The position numbers and the translations under genes are program-made. From Neoechinorhynchus agilis (Eukaryota > Acanthocephala), in assembly GCA_051530055.1 (NCBI GenBank), contig JBMGUZ010000005.1, positions 62,001 through 126,000 of the forward strand: a stretch of 64,000 nt of DNA, written 5' to 3'. Position 1 is the first letter of the stretch. Each line of letters begins with the position of its first letter. A model generated the notes under the pieces. That model was not told the DNA's origin, did not search any database, and saw nothing but the letters and a program-made list of their open reading frames with translations. This document shows, in pieces, positions 32,291 through 44,696 of this stretch.

Positions 32291-32995
32291 GACAACTCAT
32301 CCTTCTGGTTAATGAGTGTCCTACCGACCGACCGATGCCCGCTAGAGTCCTTCAGTCTATATCCTGCTACGTGTGTTGACGCAAACACTTAGCCACTTGA
32401 TGTCCTCTGAATTAAGGGTGTTGATGAGATGTTCCCATATTTTTAGCGATGATTGTTTGAGAGAAATTTGCTTAGAATTTGGCATCAATAGGGTTGCCTT
32501 GACCGTTGCCCATTGTGAAAACAAAAAAACGTATAGACAAAATCCAAAAATCATTATACTTAACCAGTTTTTTCTTGGCTAGGACACATCTAATAAACGA
32601 TGGGATCGTTATTGCAATACCTCTACCACCGACGACACCGATGCCGTCCCCGAGCGAAGCGGGGGGGTCCCTTCTATCTAGCGTTTAAATATTGCTGGTG
32701 CTGAACTTATACTGAAGAGTAATCGGGTGTATCTAAAGAATCCTCTATTATTGGCCACCGTGAGAAATCGTCTTGATTGGTTCTCAACAGGCAGTTGTAG
32801 ATATGCATCCTTAAGATCCGGTAGCGAATACTGTTATCCGCCTGATATCTTACAAATTATTTCGCCCACGTTGGTAAAATATAACTATTTGTCGATAGGA
32901 GAGATAATTGAAATTAAGATTTTTATTGGATATTTCGATCCACTATCTCGGATCTTCTTCAGCGATCTAAAACACAGGGATTCTCAATTCACGCG
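32291..32995. other. unassigned sequence between the two Penelope-like elements
   Basis: No domain recognised. A G-rich run near 32664-32672 and a plus frame (32727 on, starting YLKNPLLLATVRNRLDWF) are present without known resemblance. It may be the 3' flank of element 2. Confidence 0.3.
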
Positions 32996-33835
32996 TCACA
33001 TAACATCCGGTGGGAGTCGCATCCTTAATTTGAAATCAGATTTATTGCCCTCGAACGTTTCGAACCTATTTATATATAAGGATTCGATGATAATTCGATC
33101 GAAACGACAATCGTTGCAAACTAGTGTTGTAGCGGCACTAAAATCAATAGTGTGCCCTCTGTTTTTTGCATGGGCCACCACTGCGGAACTAATATCCGTC
33201 TTGCGAACAACTGATGATTCGTGCTCCTTCATCCGTCGGGTGAAATTGTTGGTCTGCCCCACATAGACCTGTTCGCAACCGGAGCACGGGATTTTGTAGG
33301 CCGCACCAGATGACTGTTGGCCATTCTTGGGACATATCAATCCGTGTAGATTGCGTTCCACTCTCCTGGCCTCACATCCTGATTTTATGATGCGCTCCAT
33401 AGCAAGATACGAATGATCATCAGGGAATGGCAGTTCAACGTAGATCTCTTCCTTTTTAGACTTTTCTCCCCATTGAAGGTTCGACAAGATGGAGAGAATA
33501 ACCATATCGGCCTGATATGTACTTTAGGTAACCAATCTCCTCGTTGCACAACTTGGCGTTGCTACAATGTGTAAGAGCACGGTGGATGAGTGACCTAATC
33601 CTCGAAATTTTTTGTATTTGCGAGGTTGGGCTGATGTCCATGGCACAAGGGCCACTGGTATACCTCTCTTTCGGTACACGCTGGTCGTGTAGTTTCCACT
33701 GGCTAATCGGTATATCCACACATCCAGGAACGGAAACTTACCATGGTCCTCCTCCTCGATCGTCCACTGAATATTGTCGTCCCTTCCATTCAGTTCATGT
33801 TTAAGGCGATTCATATTAGTCTCTGAAAAAATAAC
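32996..33835 (-). mobile_element. Penelope-like element 2, 3' half
   Basis: The minus strand gives the end of the RT (NIQWTIEEEDHGKFPFLDVW, YTTSVYRKRG, 33844-33524) and, after a frame change, a GIY-YIG endonuclease (AAYKIPCSGCEQVYVGQTNN, TRRMKEHESSVV, 33505-32996). It is a different family from element 1. Its 5' end is cut at about 33835, where Gypsy-derived sequence begins. Confidence 0.8.
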
Positions 33836-34345
33836 TGTCGACACAAAGGTGAGGGTTTATTGTTACTCTGAAATCTCCACAAATGCGTATTCTGCCGTTT
33901 GATTTGCGGGTGATGACAAGAGGTGCTGCCCAATCAATCGTGTCTTTATTGAAATCAACTTTCTCTGATACCTTATTGTCCACTTGCCGCTGCAGCTCCT
34001 GCTCGACTTGATCCCTCATAGTTAGTGGAATTCGACGGCTATTCCAACATTTTGGTATTGCCCCCCCGGAATTAATCTCAATGATACTTCAATGTTTCAC
34101 GCCGGAGATATCGTCTTTTCGAATACCTTCTGATGCGCATCCCAGATTTCCTTTAGTCATCCGCATTTTTGCTAGTGATTGCTAAGATATCTATGCGAAC
34201 ATTATGATAACGCACACAATCGGGCCAGGGTATCTGGAAGGCGTCTACCCATGGCCGTCCGAAAAGACTATGACTACCCTTTTCGACTATCCTCGCTTCC
34301 AATAGTTTGCATTCTCCGTAGAACTTAACCGTAACCATGTATCCA
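33836..34345 (-). mobile_element. Gypsy LTR-retroelement fossil, short fragment
   Basis: Fossil fragment of a Gypsy-type element: the region between protease and reverse transcriptase plus the first RT block (VDNKVSEKVDF, KDTIDWAAPLVITRKSNGRI, RICGDFRVTINPHLCVDSY). It is related to, but not the same as, the element at 38.0-40.9 kb. It has no LTRs, is broken, and is joined on one side to a Penelope-like element and on the other to a kinase pseudogene. It is old relative to the duplicated modules, judging by its divergence. Confidence 0.75.
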
Positions 34346-34850
34346 AGCTGTCCGAAAACTTCTGGAGCCATTTATTCTGCAGTTCCACAAATAGTCATCA
34401 TATTCCCGCTTTGAACATTTAGCGAATCCGAAGTCGGTTACTTTTACTTAGCCGTTACCTTGGACTAAAATATTCTCAGGCTTGATATCCCTGTGAGCAA
34501 CCTTAATCTGATGTAAATAATCAAAAACGAGGACAATTTGAGCTACGCGAATGTTCATACAAATCTCCGGTTTGTATTAAATTCATCACAATGTACAAAT
34601 TGCCGTTATACTTATACGATCCCTAGAAATCCACAAAATTTTAAAGAAATATATTACTCGGCATTGCCTTTTCGTTAACTGTTCGCTTTGTTTGTCTAGT
34701 TTGGAAGAGATGGAGTTTTTCAAAAATATTTACGACAAAATGATCGTGATTTTTGGTAGTAGCAACAACTTGACCAAGGCAGAAATTAAGAGATGTGAGA
34801 TACATCAAAGTTGAAGATTTCAGTATCTTCATTATCCCCTGGTACAGTCA
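34340..34850 (-). pseudogene. AGC (PKA catalytic-like) kinase fragment, copy 2
   Basis: The minus strand reads VVNIFEKLHLFQTRQTKRTV (PKA: the region of the beta-3 Lys and helix C), later AHRDIKPENILVQGNG and VKVTDFGFAKCSKREYDDYL, then GTAE.MAPEVFGQLGY (the APE motif). HRD and DFG are intact here, unlike copy 1, but stops after NG and within GTAE interrupt the frame, and about 70 bp around the helix before HRD are missing compared with copy 1. The APE end fuses directly to Gypsy sequence at about 34340. Confidence 0.7.
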
Positions 34851-35075
34851 AATTCGGTTTATATTTTTTGCTTCGTTAATTGTATTAATTTTCGTTCTCA
34901 ACCATTGACCTCGAGCTTATGATTTACTGATGGCAAAGTATAGATTTCGCCCAGCACTCCGAGAACGAGAGAACCATCTTTGTCTTCGATTTCACCCGTT
35001 TTGTCGAGCTTTCAGTATGAAATGCTGAGAAATGTAAGTTTCTTCAGTTTTGAAAGAAGATGAATCATCGCGGCA

Positions 35076-35763
35076 TTAAACTTTTGCTGCCATGATGGAG
35101 GCAGATCCCTTCTCAATTTGTAGATTCGATTCGGTCAATATATTGTTTCTGTGCAGTCGTTCGTAACTTCCAAATTGAATACATTTTATCGAACAAAGTT
35201 TAAGGCATCGCTCTCGGCATTCATTTAAGCGTTCTAAACAGTTCGATTTCTCAATCATTCGGATTCCCCACATTTGCCTGTAGTTTTTGGGCAAACAAGA
35301 CGTTTATGGTTTTCTGCGTTAATTAGGTAATTGACAATCACGTTGCTTGCATGATCATTTATTGTTATAACCTCGCCGTAGAGGTGCTCAAAAATTTGCA
35401 GATTTTGTAAACTTTCACATTTATGAATAAATTACTTCGAATTTTCGTATTGCGTTTAAGTGATCGCAAAAAATCTCTTAATCCAATTGATTTAGCGAAG
35501 GCGTTGTGCACGAGACAATGAGTATCGTCCTTGATATTGAATGACTCCTCCTCACTATAAATAGCCATACAAAACTTAAGGTTTGGCACAAAGAACTTAC
35601 CCCAACACTGCGATTTCAAGCAAACAAAATTTTGCGATAATTTCCATCGACATGAACATCCTTCATCAAGGCCTCCATCACTGTTAATCTTTTTAGGAGA
35701 TTGACTCTGCTTATATGCGTCAGTCCCATGTTTTTCTGGCTTTCCATACATTTTGCAAGGCAA
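35076..35763 (-). CDS. cysteine-rich minus-strand frames, possible exons of an unknown gene
   Basis: Two single-copy frames lie in line: 35763-35365 (132 codons; CSCRWKLSQNFVCLKSQCWG in its middle) and 35294-35076 (72 codons; NCLERLNECRERCLKLCSIK, a regular C-x6-C-x3-C-x3-C spacing). The gap has a possible donor and an AACGCAG acceptor, but the obvious splice does not stay in frame. No family is recognised. It is either a host gene with undetermined exon borders or chance frames. Confidence 0.25.
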
Positions 35764-36690
35764 TTAATTTCTCGGGTTCCTACTGTCCTCATAGATAACC
35801 TTATTAAACTATTTCCTAGCGAATGTACTAACTCGTGAAAAGGTAGGGATCACTCGCTTAGATTTTCAATCATTTTTAATTCGGGTCCGGAGCAAATTAA
35901 ATATTTTGTATCCAAAGTACATTGAGATTTAGTGTTACTACCGGAAACATTTTTGGCAAATTGTCAAGTCGTAGTCGTCCTGGGATTCACGGTACCACGT
36001 AAATGTTACCGAATGCTAAAAAAAATCGCCGTCCTGATCAACAAGTTAGTATCTCAACATAAATATGGAATTGCATTGGCCGTGAACGTATTATTACGGC
36101 GCAAATATTTTATTGTTTTCATGCCTAATTCAGATTCAATGAAATGAAGGTGCTCCACTCCCAAGTCTTGTGAAGGGTTCGGCATTAAAAATGTGACCTT
36201 TCGTGATAACGTCAGAGTAGGAGATCATTTAATCTTGAAGCATTTTGAGAAAATGGGTAAAAAGGTACCCACAGCTTCCTTTTTGGATTTTTATATTGTA
36301 TTATTCTCCTTACGAGTGGTCCTTTTAAAAATTAAACTAAACATTCGGCATAAAAGATGCACTTACACTCAAACTTTCACTGCCGCACTGGAACGAGCAA
36401 TAAAGCTCATTTACTTTGTTAAACCTTCATTTATATTGGATTTGAAGGTCTAGAATTCTCATTCGTAGTTTTTCCGAAAATTAATGCGCCTTTCGCATGT
36501 TTCAAACACTCGTTGGTTATTGTAAAAATAGGCAAAAACCCGAGGATGGAATCCATCGTCATTATGATGAAGCTCAATCTCGTGAGTGTGTTAAACTTCC
36601 GGTTATTGAGCAGGTAAGCAATATCGATCCTTTCATAATTCCGGGAGTACCACCGGGAATAACAGGCTGTTCACCGCCCTTCTCGTCCGT
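35764..36690. other. unassigned sequence
   Basis: Two modest plus frames are open (35932-36147 and 36193-36453, the latter including DNVRVGDHLILKHFEKMGKK). Neither resembles a family I know, and neither is repeated in the window. Confidence 0.25.
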
Positions 36691-37750
36691 GCTTCTGTAA
36701 TTACTCCTAATCACCCGCTTACTTTCGAATATGTCCTTCCAAACAACCACAATCTATTTGTAAATTCACTTTCTAACTTTCGAATAATAAAGGATTCCTT
36801 CTCTACAAGTAAGGAAGTCTCAAACATCCCTTCATCTCCTATGATTAAAGTAACATTCATTCCCCCGAATATAGCCTGGGATAAGGCAGCACTCGACATT
36901 GTAAATAACAACTCACTAAGCTCTCTGCCGCATAAAAATGTGGACTCCCTTTTAACGAAAACATAGTCCCAAAAGATGCAATTGATATTCTTAGCGTAAC
37001 CACTCAAGAAGGCTCTGATCCAGCCTCGTCAAAATGGCATCTCTCCCCACACTCAACATTCGACGAATCTCTTTTGATAAAAAAAGAGTAAACCTTCATA
37101 AAAATGAATAATTTCCCAACCAATAGTAATCTAGATTTTTCATTTGTCACTTACAATGCATTTCGTCCCAATCGCTCCCCAGACTCCTTTTGCCCTTTTT
37201 CGCATTCTCAAATCCTGATCATTTATTTTTTCAAGAGACTGGGTCATGTTTACTAGTTAATACAAGTAAATATGATTCCTTGCTCTTAAATTTTAGTTCA
37301 TCACCCAATGGAAACCGCTTGGATTTCTCAAGAGGGTTACAATCCGTTCTAGGCAAAAATCGTGAGGTTAAATTACTCTTTCAAACAAAAACTCCAAAAT
37401 TTGCCAACTTCTCCAATTCGCTTACATTAACCCACGCAAGGTCTCTTTTTTATTAAAACCCAGATGATAACCCCCTTTTTGGGACACGGATATAATTATT
37501 GCAGACTTTAATAGCAAATATCTCAGGACTTTTTAACAACCATTTTCTACACCAACCAAAATTCCCATCCTTTCATAATTATACTTACTATTTAGACGGA
37601 TTTTTCCTAAAGAAAGTTTTACCCATGATCTGTTTCTCATATAATGGTATAAAGATCAGGGATAAAATCAATTTAAACGGAACATATATTAATCTCTTCA
37701 TCTATCTCATATCAAAAACTCGGTCATCATCTTCGAAGGTCTCCTGAGAA
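36691..37750 (+). mobile_element. possible degraded LINE (ORF1 end and endonuclease start)
   Basis: Plus-strand pieces include NHPLTFEYVLPNNHNLFVNS and VTFIPPNIAWDKAALDIVNN (about 36700-36960), then FSFVTYNAF, HLFFQETGS and a ...SKYDSLLLNFSS stretch (37130-37320). The latter order resembles an APE endonuclease (start, Q-E motif). Many frame breaks. Assignment weak. Confidence 0.35.
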
Positions 37751-38029
37751 GTTTTCAATAAAATATTAATTGACGCCTCTTCTAGTCATCTCATCACAAA
37801 ATCTTTTATACCAAGGAAGTTTGCGTCAAAGCAAGCCAATATGTTCTGTAGATCAGCGGCTGTGGCCGATCTGAATAACGAACACAGGTTGCGCCGGAGC
37901 TTACCGATGAGGATTTTACTATCATTTCCGATGAATACAGTTTCCAGCCAATTATATATTTTGCTCTTTATACTCTTTGAATATCGATTCGGACCACACA
38001 CATATAGATAGCGTGTGCTAGTTGGAAGA

Positions 38030-40949
38030 CGGACTTCGAATAATAAACAAGTTGTTGTTGTATGGCTACCACAACTGGCGACGAGAGTGGTTTATTAAGA
38101 ACAAACCACAACTGGCGACGAGAGTGGTTTATTAAGAACAATTCTCCAATAACAGCAACAATTATTAGAACAGTTGCTTCCGGACGTAAGCAAGTTTGAG
38201 CTACGCCTTAAGCTTGAGTATACGCTGTAAGAATATAGTCAATCTAAAGTAAGCAGTATCCTAACCAATTTAAGCAACTTGTCCACTCTACTTAATGATA
38301 ATGTAATTTATATCATGTAAGTGAATAGAACTGAATATTGTAAAATATGGTCAAATAAATGAGTCTCTAGCCAATTCGAACACGACTGCCAGGAAGGATA
38401 ATGTGCGAGCAACGGGATTCCGGCGCTTTCTTGAGGAAAAAGAAAGCCGGCGAAGCTACAAACAACAAATCGGGTTCCACTTTGCTGCTCAAAATGTCAC
38501 CGATCGACTAATGATGAGAAACATGTTCCTATCATGGATTGGGCCCTCGGCATACCAACTACTGTCAAGTCTAAATACGGGAAAAGATGTCAACAATTAT
38601 GATTACCATGAATTAATAGAATTGCTGGATACCCATCACTCACGCCCAATCCATATCGTCGCTGCGCGTTTCGCATTTAGTCAATACGAAATGAAAAATG
38701 GTCAATCTTATGCATCATGGATTGTAGACCTACGAGAAGAAGCTGGATTGTGTCAATTTTTCAATAAATCCATCAATTCGGAAAAAGATGCGATCGATGA
38801 CCGGATCAGAGACCAGATAGCGATTGGAACGCCACACGATGAGGTGAGGAACAAAATTTTGCAAATGGCAGCACCTTCTTTGAGCGGCGTGATGAAGATT
38901 TGTGAAACGTTTGAAATGATAAAGAATACGTCGTGGAGGAAGCAGTATGTAGGTCAAGAACTTCCGAATGATTCGTACACAGCAAAATATATGCAAGACG
39001 GAAAGTTTTTTGAAATTGACATGATTCGAAAACGGCATAATACACGTGATCAGAGGGAGAAAAGACCTAAACAACGCTGTAAAAGATGTGGAATAGAGCA
39101 CGAAATATCAGTGTCCAGCAAAGAACAAGAGTTGTTTCAAACGCTAAAGGACGGGTCATTTCAGATCGTGTTGCCGATCAAGGTACCCAGTAGATCAAAT
39201 TGAAGAACTAAATACGATAATGGATGTAAACCACACAACGATAGTGGAGAATCAGATTCCAAGAATAAATGTCCAAATAAATGGGATACAAATAACGATG
39301 GAGTATGATACTGGTGCCAGTGTATCGGTGTTGACTATGACATATTGGCGTAGAATAGGCCAGCCAACTTTGAATGCTGCCAAACCCCTCAAGGCGTATG
39401 GTGGCAAACGGTTAGTAACCCTGGGAAAATGCAATATCAATGCGAGTTTGGGAGAAAGACAAAAGCAGTTAGAAGTCATGGTGGTACGAAACGGGAAGTA
39501 TAGTCTATTTGGGCGTCCTTGGATAGACGTTTTCGAAGTTCCTTGGCCTGATGTCGTATGCCACAGGCTTGATAGCCAGCAAACAGAATCAGATATCGAT
39601 TCGGTCGTTACCTCAATCGATCAGCTACTATTGAAGAATAAGTCGATTTTCGATGAATCGAATACTCCTGTCAATAATACCGAAATATCACTAGCAATAG
39701 CACCCAATGCCACACCGAGAAGATGTGCAAGTCGAAGAATTCCACTGACATTGAAGAACAAAGTAGAAAACGAGTTGATAAGGCAGTTAGAATGAGATGT
39801 GCTGGAGAAAGTGGATCTACGTAAAGACTCTATCGATTGGGCTGCGCCGATTGTGATTGCAAGGAAACCAGTGGTGATATCAGGATATGCGGAGACTTTA
39901 GAGTAACAATTAATCCACATCTAACAATCGATAACTACGCCATTCCTACATGGGAAGAGATCGTCAACCAAATAGCGGGAGGTGAGTAGTATTCAAGGCT
40001 CGATTTGAAAGATGCTTATCTACAACTACCTGCCAACGCGGACTCTAGGAAATACTTGACAATCTCGACCCATCGAGGATTTTTCCGATACAAACGACTG
40101 CCATTTGGAATCAGCTCAGCTCCGGCAGTTTTTCAACTTAGTGAGTGGTTGGCCCCTCCGGAACTACATAAATATTCGTCTCGCAGACAAGAGCTTTCAG
40201 TAGAGGACGGAGTCATCCTATGGTTGCAACGCCTTATAATCGCCCAGGCATTGAGGAATAAAGCACTTGATGTCTTACATACTGGACACCCCGGGATAAC
40301 AACAATGAAAGACCTAGCAAGGTATTATTGTTGGTGGCCATCCGTACGAGAGGACATCGAGCACAAGTTGGGAACGTGCGTGAACTGGCAGAGCAGGAGA
40401 GCAGATGCAGCAGAAACTCCGATGTACCAATGGGATGTGCCAGAGGAACCGTGGACCCAAATCCATTTGGATTTTGCGGGATCAATCAATGGACAATCGT
40501 TTCTAGTGCTTATAGACACGTATAGCCACTGGCCGGAGATTTTTCCAATACACTCAACATCTGCATTCGAAACCATCGACAAATTAAGATCCGTTTTTGC
40601 ACGATTCGGTGTCCCAGCCGAAATCATATCTGACAATGGCCCACCCTTTCAGTCCGCGCAATTTAAACAGCTTTGTTCAACAAATCGGATAAGGCATATC
40701 CGTTCATCTCCCTACCATCCTCAAACCAACGGTTTGGTAGAGAGATTCATCAGAACCTTCAAGAGACGAGTACACATCAAAAACGACTGGTATAAAAATA
40801 TGCTCTCAATTCACCAATTTCTTTTAACTTACCGGAATACACCACACAAAACTAGCCAAAAAGCACCAGCTGAGACATTACTTGGACGGCGGTTGAAGAC
40901 CGTATTTGATCGTATACGTCCGAATTTACGATCGACTATAAGCTTTTAG
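38030..40949 (+). mobile_element. Gypsy LTR-retroelement fossil with Gag, protease, RT and integrase parts
   Basis: Fossil of a Gypsy-type element on the plus strand. Parts in order: a leader with a likely primer-binding region (ACTGGCGACGAGAG) lying in a 37-bp tandem duplication (38068-38141); a Gag-like frame (38403-39203); an aspartic protease (YDTGASVSVLT, about 39300); start of the reverse transcriptase (about 39780-40130); and an integrase core (SDNGPPFQS, HPQTNGLVERFIRTFK, about 40440-40900). It is broken, with about three or more breaks, and no second LTR was seen; it ends within a copy of module a. Middle-aged: domains are still readable, but no full-length frame survives. Confidence 0.85.
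38068..38141. repeat. 37-bp tandem duplication in the Gypsy leader
   Basis: ACCACAACTGGCGACGAGAG begins at 38068 and again at 38105, both followed by TGGTTTATTAAGAACAA. The duplicated unit includes the likely primer-binding region. Confidence 0.8.
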
Positions 40950-42035
40950 ACATATTAGAATATTTCACAACGGAACACCAAAGCTTGAAAGGCTGTTTCT
41001 ACGATCGTTGGACAGCATTTTATTAAAAACGATAAAGACTTCTTATTCGAAGAATGAAATGATGGATGAGCAATAGAAAGCTCAGGAAAATATTATTGCT
41101 ACCATCAAAATTCGAATTCGGTGCCCTAAAGTGTTGAATGGAGGCTTCGAGCATCTTCGTATCCGAATTTTATGGCAATACTTTAAGTGATTTAATGATC
41201 AAGAATTACCAAACGATCCGGTCATCTTTAAAAAATAATTTATATGAAACATTTTTCTTACAAAATGTAAATAGTTTTTATTCGACGTTTTTTAGGTTGA
41301 CTATGGTATAAAATATTGAAAATATTACAATATTGTTTGTGTAACTTTAAAAGACTGTAAAAATTATACGATCACAATTATAGTTGCAAATGATTAAAAG
41401 GTATCAAATGATAAATTAAGATGTAGAACAAAGTAATTCTAATTTACAGCTTTGTCGTGCTTTGAGAACGGCGTTACCTCTGCATAACAAAACGTGCCGG
41501 AAGGTCAAGTAATTCAAAAATTAAATTTTTGTAGAACCGATGGAAAATCTTGTGTCCCCTTATCAAAGATATTGCAATTATTTTTTTTTGAAGTTTGGTC
41601 AGCCGGTAACTTTTATTCAGTTTCTATGTTGGGCCTTTTTACGGTTTATATCGGTGGGCTGCGCGCCCAAGGAAAATTATCAGTCGTGAAAAGGGCTACA
41701 CATAGATATTTTATTTTATATTTGAGCCCTGATTTTGATCACGACTGTTTAAAACGAAACTCAAATCAACAGATGAATTAATTTACTTTTTAAAATATTT
41801 TCAATTTTCCATGGTATTTATCATAAGCACTTACTTTGAATAACTACAGTCGTAGAGATCAATAAATCGTTGTTTTACAATCTTGTTTTACTTTAATCGA
41901 TTAGAAAATAGTTTTACGCAACCAATTTAATTTGACAAAATAGAATTTCCAAATCTGACGTTTGATTTGAAGAATGCTTGCCTTCATTGGATCTTATATG
42001 AAGCAGAATTGCAGATAAATATAAATCCATATTGC
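40950..42035. repeat. end of module a and module b, copy E
   Basis: Begins inside module a (TTTTAGACATATTAGAATAT) directly after Gypsy sequence, then continues into b at about 41206 (CAAGAATTACCAAACG). The last part diverges from copy C after GAATTGCAGATAAATATAAA and joins LINE family 1 sequence near 42060. Confidence 0.65.
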
Positions 42036-42059
42036 ATCTTTGTTCAGGGAATAAACCGA

Positions 42060-44260
42060 CTGATCGCTCAAAACGGTTATGGGTATCGGGAAATCGAGAA
42101 GTTTCAACGACCAACAGAATCAGCTGGTGGAAGTTCGAGAAAGAGGGAAATGAATAGTGATGCCTTAACGGTCCTCAGGATCCCGTTCGTTAGAGCAAAA
42201 TCCAAGAGTGGCATCAGGAGGCTCAAAAAGAGACAGGTTTTGAGATTCGATCAGCTCACAGGAGCCCTCCGGTATTACTCCGTATTCTAACAAGGAATAC
42301 GGACAACTCAAAAAGCATCCGGCAAGCAATGTCCAAGGACGATTGACGCCAAAAATGCCACTTTGCACGAGGAGTAATGCCAACTATTAGACTAAATGTG
42401 TTCAGTGCGCACAAGAACAGATTCGAGTCGTCTACATTGGGAAGATGGACGTATTTGTGAACAGTTTCGTAATGCTTTACCTAAAGAATGCCACTTCCTT
42501 TTCAGTTGGTTTCGCTGCTCAGTACCTTCAAGATGCATTAACCCGCTTGGTCGATCGACAGTGAGAGTGAGGGCTCAAATTCTAGATCAGATATCCATGG
42601 GACACGATCTTATTTTATTTGAATTTGGACAGTTCGATTTAAAGACTAAAGTGGTTTTCAATGACAAGACTATCATTAATTTCAAACCATCAAATAAAAT
42701 CTAATCTGTATAAAATTAACTGAAATGAATAATATTATGTCCAAGGCCCCCAATGATAACTTGGTCACCTTTTCATGTCTAAGGAAACAGAGACCCTCCA
42801 AATTAACAAATTTTCGTATGAGGTTATCAATAATCAGTGAATTGCAAGGAAACATGACCTTAAGTAAATTTTAAAAAGCAGAATTTTACAAATATCTTGC
42901 AAATGAAAATCTAGAAAGAGATGTCGACAAAGATGGGTGGGTTCCAAGATGTTGGGTTAATTCGTCGTTCTCAACCCCCAAGAAATTACGCTATTGATCT
43001 CAGAATGGCGTGAGAACCTTCCTCCTGACTATTGGCAAACGAAACCGTGTCGCCCGAAAGCATCAACCAAAGACCCACATCGAAAGCGATGGGGCGTGCA
43101 TATGGGGACACCAAGTCTTAAGGAAACTGCGATCCTCGTTACCTCATCAGTGAGAAGAGTTCCCATGGATGCCAGAGGAACAGCCTCCAAACACGCCCCC
43201 GATTTTCGTGTCGAAATTGCCGACAATCTAGCCCGGACGACCCCATCGCGAAAACCTGAAAGTAGAGAGCTGTGAGTTCTCGCGGCGAAAGGCCTTTCCC
43301 AGATCAACTGTCTGAGGCCATTTACGGGAACATTGTTAGTTCCTGCATGCTGGTACTATTCTTCAACTGCCACCACAAATTCTTGGTCAAGACAAAACTT
43401 TTCCCTTAGAATTTTCTTCGCCAAGAAAGGCATGACACAGGCAATGAAGATTGTCGCCACGCCTCATCTGAGAGCTGTACATTTAAAATACGCTAGAGAC
43501 AAGCCCTCACCTTGTCGTCGAGCTCGGCCAATCCTTCTTTATGTTTGAAGATTGTTGCCAATAACAATTTCGGGGTAAAGAGTGCGTTCAATATCAGAAA
43601 TAATGCTTCGTGAGCCGAGAGAGCGCTGACCCTATCGCACAGCAACGAAAGTTTCGGTATGATGCGGCTGATCTCAGCTTCCACATTTGAATCAAAGACG
43701 CAACTACCCAGGAGGCTGAGTTGCTCTGGAGTCTGAGCTCTATGTCCATTCTCGAGGACGAAACCCTTGCTTCGTTGGTCCTTTACGAACCTCGCGAAAT
43801 TTCATTTCGAAATTGTGAAATATCTTTTCGAAGGAGTCAAAGACACTTCAGAATCATCACTGGTGCAAAGAACTGAGCGCGGGAATGCGAAGAGCCGTGT
43901 CCATGATGGCGCACAGTTATTTTGGAGGCAATCGTTAAGGAATCCCGTAAATGTAATGGCGACCTGATGTCGTGCGCCCCTTGGGATCCATTTCAGGACG
44001 TTCCTGAGCAGAACCCGCACTATATCAGATATCTAAATAGAGTCAGTTGTGATCTGAGAGGTCCCAGGGATTGTGGTGGAGAACCAGACCCGCCACAGCG
44101 GAGATCCCGGGGACCATGAACAAACAAAACCCTAAAATATGTTAATTTAAAGACTTATCGCAAACCGGGCACACACCAATAGAGACGCGTATGAGCTCGG
44201 CAGCGTTGGTCTTCTCGGGTACGTTGACCTTGTCGAGTACATTCGTGGCTTTCAAACATA
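42060..44260 (-). mobile_element. restriction-like-endonuclease LINE family 1, copy E, internally deleted
   Basis: The 3' UTR and C-terminus (42060-43750) are nearly identical to copy A; one 102-codon frame in the 3' UTR differs from copy A by a single residue. At about 43758 the sequence jumps to the N-terminal region (ARHQVAITFTGFLNDCLQNN, minus strand, 44020-43802), so the RT core is missing. The zinc-finger start of the element lies near 44200 (complement of CGCAAACCGGGCACACACC). Confidence 0.7.
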
Positions 44261-44696
44261 TTGATGAGCCGTTATCGAAAATCTTATCCCTTGATCTCCA
44301 CCATTGAACAATATCAGAGGCTTAAAGATCATGGCGTCTTGGTTTGACAGGCAAGGAAACTGTTTATAATGCTGGTAAGCATTCTTCAGAATGAAAGTCA
44401 CAAAGAGTTTTGACCACGTTGTTGAGGCCCGAGGTTTTAATCCACGATATAGCTGCTTGCTGCGAAGGTACGAATTTTTTCTTGGAGACAACGCGATACC
44501 ATTGAGAAGAGTATGGAAGGAGTGATTTGATCCTACCTTTATCCTTGTTCAGTTGGAAACGAGCTCTACAAGGCCAGTGTAATGCTGACCAGAATTTAAT
44601 TCCTCCCGTAAAGGGAAAGAGCACGCGGGGTTTCATCGAAGCAAATAATTTGCCTAACTATAGTTAGGAGTCTACACCCGGTAAATGAGTATTTAT
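44261..44696 (-). mobile_element. Jockey-like LINE piece, upstream part (copy E)
   Basis: Shared with 22090-22450 of copy A. In this copy the sequence is cut at GAAGCTCGT (about 44717) by the inserted plus-strand LINE and resumes at TCCAATGGCC (about 47080). Confidence 0.5.

Noticed and set aside
38730-39101. Minus-strand frames over the Gypsy Gag-like region
   Set aside because: Shadows of the plus-strand fossil frame.
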